Assembly (NCBI GenBank): GCA_013396655.1
Contig: WBMV01003157.1
Span: 101,081 to 165,080, forward strand
Length of the DNA stretch: 64,000 bases
Direction of reading: 5' to 3'
Origin: Campylorhamphus procurvoides
Lineage: Eukaryota > Chordata > Aves > Passeriformes > Dendrocolaptidae
The notes under the pieces are model-generated. The model was not told where the DNA came from. It saw only the letters and a program-made list of their open reading frames with translations, and searched no databases. This document shows positions 24,765-35,370 of this stretch, piece after piece; position 1 is the stretch's first letter, and the number at the start of each line of letters is the position of its first letter. Position numbers and translations under genes: made by a program.

Positions 24765-26460
24765 ATGGAGTGGTCTTGTGATACAATTTCAGCTGGTACT
24801 CGCTGTTTGCCTCCTCTCTCTTTCGGATCTGTGGTTAAATGCTGAGCAGATGTTGTCATCTCTTTCTTCTCTCATGTGTTGGACTTCTCATCATTGCTTT
24901 ATTTCTAGTGACAGGGATGCTTTTTAAAAGCACAGGGGAAGCACATATGGGGGAAGGAACTCAATTGGAAAGAAAAGTAATTTTCTTTATGCCTAAATTA
25001 GTCTGTTGTTGGTTCAGCATTTACAGATAATGGCTCTTCAGGCATTCATGTAGCTCCCATTGCCTTTAGTTGAGATTTGGAAGGTCTTGATCCGGTAACT
25101 ACGGTGGCCCTGGGAGTCTTTTAAATTTCGTTAGCTTTTAAAAGAAAGTTATTTCAATTACTGTCTTAAAATTGTGAGCAAGAAGTGTAGTAAGTGTTGT
25201 GAACTGTGTATAAGAGGACTCATTGAAAGTAATGAGCATCTTTCCAATTAGAGTAAGTCAGCTAGTACTGGTGGAAATGCAGTACTGAACCAGCAGTAGT
25301 GAAAATGCAATGACCTATTTCTCTTTCAGGGCTATCCTATTTGTGTTCTATACTGGGATGCCCCATGCAACTCTCACGGTGAACTCTTGTATTAGCAGTA
25401 TCCATAAAACACCTGTGTGCACTCTGTCCTTTCTTTTCTCTTGCCCTGCTTTTATGGGGTAAGAGTATATGTGCCCTCATGCTCCCTAGTTCTCAGCAAT
25501 GGACGATGTGAGACAAAGCTGCAGTGCCTCTTCCAGATGATCATTTTGACATTTTTACATCCACTTTCTACCTCTTTACATAGGCTGTCAGGAGTTGTTC
25601 TAGTGAGATTTAGGTAAAGAGGAAGCTTTCTTGCTACTAGCCTTGGGGCTGTTGTACAATTGAGATAATCCTTCTCACCAAGGGCTAGGAATAAGTCTCA
25701 AAATCCCAAGGATCTTTTACTTGGGTTTATAAGAAGCTTGGGATTGTTTCATGGCTTTAATCCATTCTCCCACAATGGACAAGTATGAATTGCTGGATCC
25801 GTTTAGATGCATTATAAGTGGGAAGTACAGATCCTGAAAAGCATCTGAGGCTTGCAATGGGCTAACACCCAGCGCTGATGTTTTGTTTTGCCTTCTGATC
25901 CAGTGACAGCTCTGAGAATCTTAATTTTGTGTTGCTGGGAGCCCCTTGAGGCCGTTAGCTGCAGTGAGAGCTTTCCCAGCAAAGAGCAGTGGTGGAGTAG
26001 CTGGAACTCCTCATGCTGCATGGTTTGTATTGCTTGCCTGGAGTCCAGTGACTCCTGAGTTTCTACATGAAGTCTCTGCTCTGTAGCCACTCCTGGGAAA
26101 CACACAGCCCCTGTGTGCTCTATGAATACTGCTAAAACAAAGTCTGCAGCATGGAGTGACCGAAATGCAGGCACAGCATAGTGGAACGGTGCGCGTGGGC
26201 ACTGTTTCTCAAAGTAGTCCTGTTACTGCAATAAATGACTTCTTTTCAGCATGACTAAAAAAGGAACAGCAGAGTACTGGTACAGCCAAGGCTGTGTGCC
26301 CTCACTTGATCACAAAAAGCTGTTCTCCTTCAAACAGGCTTTTCTAATTTTTGTGCAGCCATAAGTGGTGGAATCTCACAACCCATACTGCTTTTTTTGA
26401 CTATTTGATTGAAATGTAATGGTGGTAGATTGGCAGATTTTCAACTTTGTTATTTCTGAA

Positions 26461-26620
26461 TGTTTCTGATTTTAATTTTCCTTTATTTAATGTCTGTTTT
26501 TCCATTACTATTTTTTCTGTCTTTTCTAGAGCTTTTTCTAAAACTGTTATTTTTTCCTTCCTATTTTTTTTTTGCTGCCTCTCTTCCTTTCCCTCCCACC
26601 CCTTTTATTTCTCATCTTAG
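26461..26620 (+). promoter_or_regulatory. Extended polypyrimidine tract and acceptor of the giant exon
   Basis: About 160 nt of T/C-rich sequence with several T runs end in CTCATCTTAG at 26611-26620. A second AG (TTTTCTAG, 26528-26529) lies inside the tract. Splicing there would put the giant frame out of phase with both possible upstream exons, so 26620 is the usable acceptor. Very long pyrimidine tracts often mark PTB-regulated exons (inference). Confidence 0.65.
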
Positions 26621-29600
26621 ACAAGGATCTCTAGCTAGAAATGAAAGAGTCAGGATCATTCCGTTTAACTCTGAAGATGGAGAAGAAGAACAGGAAAGTA
26701 ACTATGAAGAGCTAGGAAAACTGTTAATAGAGGAATTTTTAGAAAAAAATCATAAAAGTAGAAGTTGGCATGAGAAAAATGTTAAAAAGATACAAACTCA
26801 CTCAAAAAGAGAAAGATCAAGGTGCTGCCAAAGTGTGTGTGTGGAGTCAGGGTCTGTAGATGTCCCTAGGTATCCTCAGGAATATGATACAATAGATAGA
26901 AGAAGGAAAAAGAAGCTGCGATACAATTTTGGAGGGAGAGAACAATTAAGCCTGCAAAGTAATGGAAGTCTGCAGTTTCCTGAGGAGAAGACAGTTTATT
27001 TCAATGGTTTGGCAACTAGGTCTGAACCCATTGATGACTTCCCAGTATATGACAGATCTGGAAAATATACCAGTAGCTCAGAGAGTAAGGAACGGTTGCC
27101 TGCTTATCCAATCCTGCGTCCATACAAAAATGGCTTAATGGTTAAAAGTGGCAAGTTGCCCAACAAGCAGGCAATGAACCATGAGGACTCACTTCACCTC
27201 AGTAACTCTGAAGACCTGAAGCACATAGGGATGCCAGAGAACACTTTTGTGCCTGTGGATGTCCTCGAGGAATTTGACAGCAGTGCTTCTGATGAGTTCC
27301 AGTATTCACCTGTGTCAGATGATGAAATGGAGGAACTGGCTACACTTTCAAAAACATGGTGTGATTCTGACATTAGCCATTTGAGAAACTTAACAGATAA
27401 CTGCCCTGCAAATACAGACTCACAGTTAAAGGCTAGCTCTGATAAAAAACATAGAACTAAAGAGGGCAAGCGTGTTCATCCTATGCAAGACTTAACATTG
27501 TCTCCTGTGGAAGAACCCAGCGAGGAGTACATAGACACAATGGATGAACTTCAGTGTCTGGTAGAATCAGTATCAGAATACTTGGCTGAAAAGGAGGAAG
27601 AAATCAGCAAATTTGGTACATTGACAGAAACCAGAAAAAATATTGAGAGCGTGCCACTGAAGCAGGGTAGTGCTGATAATTCAGTAGAAGCTAAAAAGTC
27701 TGAACAGACCAAACAGTCTGCTGCAGAGGAGAGTACTAAAGGCAAATCTGAGTCTCTTCCAGACTTGTCAGGTGTCAAAAATACAGTAAATTCTCTGTTC
27801 AGCTCTTTTACAGAAAAGGTGGGGTCAAGCACAAAGCAGCTCACAGCATCTGTTGAAAAACTTGTTTCTTCCACTCCAGAGAATACAGAAAACAAAAACT
27901 CATCAGAAGGTGGAATCTTGAGTGTATTTTCTAGTAAGCCTAAAAATGAGAGTTCATCTTCTGGAGGGGCAGCAGATAATAAAACTGACTCCAAGTTCTC
28001 CATTCAGTCTTTGCTACCATCCCAGCTAAGTGGTGATAAGGGAGCCCAGAACATAAACTCCAACAAGCCAGAAACCACTGAGATGGACAGTAAGGCTTCC
28101 ACACCACATCACCCCCAGCAATCACAAGGAACTGCTGCCGATGGCCAACAGAACCAACATTCAGTTATGAATTCCGTTCTAGGCATGTTTAATCCTTTAA
28201 AGATCTTTTCTGAGAAGGAAGTGCCAAATTCAGAAGTCATAAAGGAAGAGCACACCAAGGAGGACAGCCATGCTGCGAAAGCTGATGAGGGAAACAGGAG
28301 GGAAACACCATCTGGGCAGACGTCAGCCAGGACCAGCAGCATTGTTCCGGAGGTACGGAAAAGTGAGACTGGAAGTGAGGCAGAGGTAAACGCAAATAGC
28401 ACTTCTGTGTCTTCCATCTTTGGCAGGCTCACAAACTCAGTCAGTTCCTTCAGCTTGAAAGCCAATTTTGATGGTCTCTTGGCTCCCAAGCAGCAGGATG
28501 TGCCACAGAAGCAATCAGATTTGCATCCTGTTACAAAACAGCCAGGTGCCACTGTGAAAGAGGGTGTGCCTGCTGCCAGGGAGCAGCCTCCTGCAAATCA
28601 CTCAGGGGATCAGCATAGTGCAGGTCGTGGACTGCCAGAAAAGCCAAACAGAGATAATGTGGAACCCAACTCACAGCCTCAAGGTCAGGGTACAGCATCT
28701 GAGAGCTTTTTCAGCCCACTCAAAAAGTCTTTCAGTCAGTTGTTGCTTCCTTCTACAGAACAAGGGCAGAAAGAAAGTGCTCCTGGGCATTTGAAAGGCC
28801 CTAAGTCTGAGGAGGATATAAGACAAAATAGTTCATCAAAGGAGGAGCAGTCATTTCCTTTCACTGGGAAACTTCCTTTTTTCAGTGGGCTGGGTTTTTC
28901 AGGAAAGCAGGAACAGAAAAATGAGAAGGGAGGCTTTATTCCGTCATTATTTAGATTTTCATCTGCAGAAAATCTAGCACCTGCACAGGACCAAAGAAGT
29001 CATCAGAGTTCTAGCAGCAGTTCTTTACCTGGAGACAGAAACAGGAATTTAGAAAATGTTGTTTCATTAAAATCTAGCTCAGTTCCAAATTTATCAGACC
29101 ATAAGGAGGAACTTTTACAAAGAAAAAACATGAATAAAGAAGGCTTACCTAGTGACCAGGTAAATAGAGAAAAACACCAGGGGAGTGCCTCTGCTACCTT
29201 TAAAGCTGCAGAAGAGCAGCAGAGAACAAAGAGTACTCACGAAGAAGCTAAAAATGTAAAAGGGGAACTGGTGAGGGAAGGACTAAGTGCATCAAACTTA
29301 AATGACAGCTTAGTTGAACCCACCTCTTCAGCCAGAGGGCCAGAAGCGGCAAGTGCAGATGATAAGGAGAAGAAGCACACACCGGGTTTTCTTTCTGGGT
29401 TTCTTCGTATTTCTTCCAATGAAAACACAGCCAATAACCAAGACCTAACTGCTAAAAGTGAGGGTGATGGCCAGAAAAGCACTTCTCCTGGATTATTTTC
29501 TGGTTTATTGAGGTTTGCTTCAAATGAAAACTTGTCTGAATCTAAGCAAGAGAAGGTGAAATCAAACTCTCTGGGCTTCATGAAGCTCTTTGATAGAGGT

Positions 29601-32600
29601 GAGGATTCTAGCTCAGAGACAAAACCCAGCAACTCAGGAGTGGCTTCTGATACTCAAAGCAGCACTGGAGAAAAGCAGGAATCTTCCAGCTTCTTAAAAA
29701 ATCTCCTGCCTAAACCAAAAGAGAAACAAGATAATGTGAAAACGACAGAATCTTCCAAAACTACTGAGCACCCGTCCAGTGCAAGCATAAATAAAACAGC
29801 TGAGCCTCATGTTCCCCAGAGTGGACATCCTGTGCTCCCTGAGGCTCTTAATCTGCAAGACAAGGTACAGGATTTATCTGGAAAGCCTGTAAATAGTAGG
29901 CATATTCCTCATCAGGTTGCAGAATCTAGAGTTATTCCAACTCCTTTAAACAAAGGATCAAATGAATCTCTCAATTTGACTAATAAAAGCTATAACCCTA
30001 CAGAACAGTACTCAGCTTATCAGGAAACAAGAAGCCATTCTGGCTTTGAATGGGAATATGAAATGGGAGAACTGGCTGACATGCATGGAATAGCAGTGCC
30101 AGTTTACTATGTGTTAAACCAGAACCCTGTTCTGCCCCGTCAGTTCTTGGACTGGCCTGAAAGTGATACAGTAGTGAATCTGTGTAAAAAGGATGGGAAT
30201 GCAAATGTGATGGATTGGCAGACTAATGCCAATTTTGATGGACAGAGCTTAGATTTAAGTGCAATGTCATATGAGTCATTTGATCAGTTAATGTTTCAAG
30301 ATGTTTGTTCAGAAGAAAATGATGCATGGACTGCTAATTCGCTGAGTGAAAGTTATGGTAACTTCCCACCCTTTGAAAGAGATGGCAGTTACTCATTTGA
30401 AGAGTTGCCCATGGATTTAAGCTACTCCTCTGGCTGTGATGGAACAATGTGGACACTAATTGACCAAGAGACTTTAAGTATGGATGAGAGCTTAATGTAC
30501 TCCTCCTATAGCCGAGAGTATCAGGAGTGGATAATGATGCTTGAGCAGGGCATATGGTGGCCATCAGAAGATGGTGATTGTGGATACTACATGTACAGTG
30601 ATAGCCAGTATGTGTATTCCCTGCTCACTGATCCCACTGGGCAGTATGTCTACGTGTGTGCTCCTGAAACTTATTCTTACTTGGACTGCTGGGATTACAA
30701 TTTTCAGGCAGATTCCATTCCACGAGCTGTGTTAGAAGACAACACAATTGCTGTTTGTGGTTTTAAAGTCCCTCTTGGCAGTGAAGATGAGCTCTTTTGG
30801 TTTGCTGAAGAAGAACCTCTAGGTGATTATACAACAAATAAACCCCTGGATTTGTCAGTAGCTTTGCAGAGGAGCGATCAGCTAATGAACATGAATTTGG
30901 AAACTTTTTCACAGATGTTTGAGGAGTCTATTTATTATCAGAGAGAGCAGCCATTAGACTTCTCAGGATATAAACTTCAAAAACTCAAAGTAGATTTTAG
31001 GCCTGAGAAGGAAACACCGAATCATTCAGAGGAGTCTCTGTTAACCCTTGATCTCAGAACACATTCCAGAGCACCTTCCAGTAAATCCCTGAGTAAAGAA
31101 GTCCACACCAAGGAAGTTGAGAAAGCCGCCCCAGTGACAACTTCTGCGAGTGGGTCATCAGGATTCTTTGGTTTCCAACTGTTTCAATCTGCTCCTAAAG
31201 CTGAGGAAACTGCAGCATCTACTGAAAGAGTAACAGAAGCAAAAAAGACAGAGGAAGATAAGAAAACACCAGTGAACAAAGTTAGCTCTTTATTTTCTGC
31301 TTTGGGTGGTCTAATTGGAAAGTCTTCAGGTCCTGGCTCTGAGACATCAGAAGATTCTGCCTTAAAGAGAACAGACACACAGTCAATATCATGTGAAAAT
31401 AAAACTGATGTTTTATCACTTATACCAAATAAAAAATTAGATGAGGCAAAAGCAGGGCAGAAGTTTCCTGTTACATCAGAACCGAGAAGGAACACTTCAT
31501 CAGAACTGAAATTGGAGGCTGCTAGAAATGAAAAGTCAGAATCAAATCTAAGTGAAAACATCCGTGTTAAAAAGCCAGGATTGACAAGATCTCCTTCTCT
31601 ACTGAGCCAAACTGCTCCGGACAGCAGGCCCATCCGAGAAGAGGGAGCTGTCAAAACACCACCACATTCCAGGCGTCTTGAAAGGCATGCAAATGTTACT
31701 GAATCTAGTGAGTCACAGCCAAATCAGAGCCAACCAGCCACTGAGCCTGAGGAGACATTATTTAAAAGTGCTCTGAAATTGTTCAGTCTTGGAGAAGATT
31801 CTCCTTCAAGCTCAACTGCCAACAAACCCCAAGCTTCTGGATTTTTTGATTTCTTTAAAACACAAGTAAGCAAAGCACCACAGCCATCACCAGATTTGAA
31901 GAAGAGTCAAAGTGATAAACCAGAAGAGGTGAAACAGCCAGAACAGAAGGAAATCTCTGGCATTTCATCATTGTTTGGATCCATTGGAGATCTCTTCAAA
32001 GTGGAGCCTGTGTCTTCTCAACCAACCACAAGCACTACGACTCTGCCAAAAACCAGTAGCAGAACTGTGGCTGAGCCAAGGCAAAAAACAGAGAAGTCAG
32101 GGGGTCTGCAGAGTGCCAGTATGCCATGTCTGTCCTCCACCCCTAAGGAAGAGGTGAGAACACATGTCTCTCTTAGTCCTGGGGTGCAAATGGAACAACA
32201 AAGCAGAAAAGCTATGGAGGAGTCTCCTGAGAGTAAAAAAGTGCCCCCTGGAAATGCTTCACAGAACCCAGCGGGTGTAGGTCCCAGAATAAGTGAGCTG
32301 AGTCAGTCAGCTGTGCAGCAAAGCCGCACACCCACAGTTTCACCAAAGCAACAAGGAGCAGATCGCTCAGGAGACACAGCTAATAGGACAAAACCAAAGC
32401 CAGACCAGACACCTAAAGAGTCAGGTTTCAGTTTGCCATTCAGCTTTTCTGATATCACTACTCCAAAATCACAGCCAGCCAGTAAGAGCATATTCTCGTT
32501 CTTCACTGGATCAGATGAGCCAAAGCCTTCAGCACCTGCTGCTGCTCCTGCTGGCGGGAAGCAACAAGAGACAGAGGGGCTGTTTCATCTGCCCTCCTTC

Positions 32601-35366
32601 TTCTCCAGTGGTCCATCTGCTGAGAAGAGTGTACCTCAAAGAAGCACTAGCTTTAGCTTCTTCAATTTGACATCCTTCTTGGATGAAAAGCCACAAGCTG
32701 CCCCAGGACAGGAGAGTAATACAAAACCAGCTAAACCAGTGAACTCTAAGCCACATGTGAAGCAAAGTGTTTCCACTGACTCTGGTGCCAAAAGCAGGAG
32801 TTCTACCAGGCAACAAGATGCAGAAAATAAAAAAGAGGTTGATGATATTATTGCAGCAGTGACTGGCAAACAAACATCTAATGATCTGAATATCCCAGAA
32901 AATAAACCAGAAGTGCTGGCAGTGGAAAATGTAGAACGTGTTGATGCAGGAGCTGAAGGGAGTGACTTAGTAAAACTTCCACAGACCGATGACACTGCAG
33001 TAACCAATTTGGCTGCTTCTGACCCTTGCCTTCAGACTCCCAGTGTGCAGGACAGGTCTCAGGACCAGCAGACTATTTCTGTAGGTGCAGAAGAAGATAC
33101 TTTGGGTAACACAGAAAAAATTGACAGTGTTGTATTTCCTGCTGATAAAGAAGAGCCTTGTTCTTCAAAAGAGCAAACTTCTGAAGAGATTGATAATAGC
33201 ATGGCCTCAGGTGATAAGATGAATTCCCAGGGTCTAAATGACTTAAATAATACAGGTGACATAAAAAATGAAGTGGTCTCTGAAGAAGTCTGTGTACAGC
33301 ATGAGTTGGCAGAACATAAAGTACCTGAACAAACTCTTGGTGACGGGTTAAAACAAGCACAAGAGCCACATACTTGTGTACAGCATGAGTTGCCAGAACT
33401 TAAAGTACCTGAACAAACTCTTGGTGACAGGTTAAAACAAGCAGAAGAGCCACACACTCTTCCTAAAATGCCAGAGGCATCTAATTTTCAAAATAAACCT
33501 AAGGAACCTGAGAGTGATAAATCGGTTTTGGATTCTTCAGTTGAAATGTTTTCAAGTTTCATGACAAAAATGAAACCACCTAAAACATTATCTGGTTTCT
33601 TTTCCCAACCTCAAGCTACTGCACCTCCTACTGCACAGAAGAGAAGCTCTTCTTTCTTTGGTTTCTCATCCCTCCCAAGTGCCCCAGCACCAACTTTCAC
33701 AAATGATCTCTTTGGCATCTTCAAAGGCCCAAAAGAACCTCCAAAAGAGATGCCTCCAAAATCCACCCCTAAACCTCAAAACAGTAGTGTGAAAGATGTC
33801 ACTGGCTCTGTTCCAGCAAAAGACTCTAAGGAGACAGAAAATACAGCTGCACCCAGAGAGTCTAAAAGAGATGTCTCGGGCTCTGTGAAGAAGGATGTCT
33901 TACCTGTTTCAACAGAAGAGAACTCCTCGGAAGAATCTCTTATGAAAACAGAAGCTGGGGAAAAGCAGAACTCAGAAACGTGCAAAGAGGAACCTTTGGG
34001 GATCATGCCAGAAACAGGAGTCTCTAGTGAGGATCAAGCCAGTGAGGTTGTGCAGCTGGATAATGGAGCACAAACCTCTGAGGTGGTAGATACTCAGCCA
34101 TGCCAGTCTGATCTCAGGGATGCAGTTGATACAGTGCAGGCTGAGGCCACTGACCAGACTGATGTAGTTACTTGCCAACTAGATACGGGATCTTCACACG
34201 TAGCAGAGGAACAAGCTGCTCCTACAGACAACACAGCCATTGACATCCTTCACACTGGTTCTGCTAATGAGCTTGCACTAGAAAAGGAAGCCCCAGCTGG
34301 TGGGGCAGACACAAACCTTTCCCAGTTAGATGAGAGTGCTACACTTGAATCAGAGCCTGCTGTTACAGGGGATCAGGCCAATGCTGGTACTGATCAGCAG
34401 GACTTGACCAGTAGTGATGATAGAGTACCCACAGCTCCAGCTGATGAGCCCAATGTTCATCTGCCTCAGATGAATGAAGATAAGACAAGTGAGGTAGAAC
34501 AGCAAACTGCCAAAGAGGAGAAACATTTAGCAATTGATGAAGTCCCTGCGGAAGGGATTGCTTCCAAATCTGACTTGAAGAAACAGGGTAAAACTAATAA
34601 TGTCCCTCCAGATACAAACAGTAGTAAAACTGTCTTTGAAATACCAAACATACCCAGTTTGCCAAAATTCAGCTTTATGTCATCTTCTGATAGTGGAAAG
34701 CCATTCGGGTCATTCTTCTCTCAGCAGCCACCTTCTGTTAATAAAACAGGAACAGATCAGGGCCTCATGTCCAGTTTTAAGAAACTTTCTTCATCTCTGT
34801 TTGAGGGAGGTAGTGAAGAAAAGGTGAGCAAGCCAGAGAGTGCCCAAGGAGCAGTATTTGGGAAAAAGCTAGATTTCTCCTTCCCCTGGCAAAAAGACAT
34901 CAAGGAGACCTCTGCCAAAAAGGAACCAAATGTACCATCACAGGCTTTGTCAAAACCAGATGACAAGGTGTTAGGAACAGTCAGTTCAGATGAAAACTCA
35001 AAATCTGCAGTCTCAGATCAACTGACTGATGCAAATATAGAAGTAAAATTGTCTTCAAAGCAGCCTGACACTGTAGACAATGAACTTTCTGAAGAGCCAC
35101 CATCTGGTGCAAGCACTGTTGATACATCCAACAAAGAGCTAGGAGAGAAGTTTGATAAAGAGTCAGAAGATCAGCAGAATGTGATTCCAGGTGAACTGCA
35201 GAAAGAAGATCAGGCAGAAGAGCATGTGCCAGAGAAGACTGAACTGAGTGAAACTGGGCTTGATTCTGCTCCTGATGGAGCACTGCTTCATCCAGACACA
35301 CTGGCTGCAGATCTGCAGAGCGTGGAACAGCAGAATGAGAAAAGGCTAGTTACAAATGAGGCATAA
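26621..35366 (+). CDS. UNC13B: Giant alternative UNC13B exon, about 2,914 codons
   Basis: One uninterrupted frame follows the acceptor at 26620. Its first base completes an Arg codon with the AG left by exon 21995-22217 or by the cassette. I recognise no enzymatic domain. Residues are numbered from 26622. Residues 1-150 are charged and basic. A likely helix lies at about 306-335. Long Ser/Lys/Glu-rich disorder is punctuated by some 20-25 short Phe/Leu-rich motifs such as SGFFGF, SSLFGSIGDLF and GFFDFF. Three related motifs (SLFRFSSAENL, GFLRISSNENT, GLLRFASNENL) lie at about 770-970. An aromatic-rich island spans about 1140-1460. A 28-residue tandem duplication is at 2224-2279. PLDLS-like motifs are at 1209, 1263, 1408 and 1444. 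The C-terminal quarter is acidic. The stop is 35364-35366. I recall very long UNC13B gene models in mammals but cannot verify them here. No phase-compatible donor to the next canonical exon is evident. Confidence 0.85.
30042..31000 (+). other. UNC13B: Aromatic-rich island within the giant exon
   Basis: Residues of about 1140-1460 of the giant exon differ from the surrounding disorder. They are rich in Tyr, Trp, Phe and Cys, with stretches such as YEMGELADMHGIAVPVYYVL, EYQEWIMMLEQGIWWPSEDG and GYYMYSDSQYVYSLLTDPTG. This looks like the only part likely to fold. The Y-x-Y...DPTGQYVY spacing recalls the aromatic repeats of OCRE domains, but I would not assign that family without a profile search. 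Confidence 0.5.
33291..33458 (+). repeat. UNC13B: 84-bp in-frame tandem duplication in the giant exon
   Basis: Two adjacent 84-bp units (33291-33374 and 33375-33458) differ at five positions by my count. Each encodes 28 residues beginning CVQHELxExKVPEQTLGD. The unit is codon-aligned, so the frame is kept. The high identity implies a duplication recent relative to the exon. Confidence 0.95.
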
Positions 35367-35370
35367 TAAA
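35365..35370 (+). terminator. UNC13B: Candidate poly(A) signal overlapping the giant exon stop
   Basis: AATAAA begins at the second base of the TAA stop codon (TAATAAA). A GT-rich stretch, a possible downstream element, follows at about 35417-35437. I saw no other AATAAA or ATTAAA before the next exon at 36857. If used, it would make the giant exon a terminal exon with almost no 3' UTR. Confidence 0.35.

Larger units (their letters stand above)
24706..26620 (+). other. UNC13B: UNC13B intron between cassette and giant exon
   Basis: This 1.9-kb intron begins with a CTG repeat about 40 nt after the donor and ends in an unusually long T/C tract before the giant exon acceptor. A TGCATG word lies at 26017-26022. 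The methionine-led residues that extend the giant frame upstream of 26621 are only read-through of the T-rich tract (a Phe/Leu-rich peptide). They should not be taken as an N-terminus or signal peptide. Confidence 0.8.

Noticed and set aside
26460..26620. Methionine-led hydrophobic N-terminus (MFLILIFLYLMSVF...) on the giant frame, resembling a signal peptide
   Set aside because: It is read-through of the intronic T/C tract. The acceptor at 26620 and phase matching place the true exon start at 26621.
34821..34830. Strong donor-like AAG|GTGAGC inside the giant exon as the normal exon end
   Set aside because: It leaves phase 0, incompatible with the phase-2 start of the exon at 36857. It is kept only as a possibility requiring an unseen exon.
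27194..35301. Numerous minus-strand and +1/+2 open frames of 60-156 codons across the giant exon
   Set aside because: They are shadows of the long coding frame; none has splice signals or recognisable homology.
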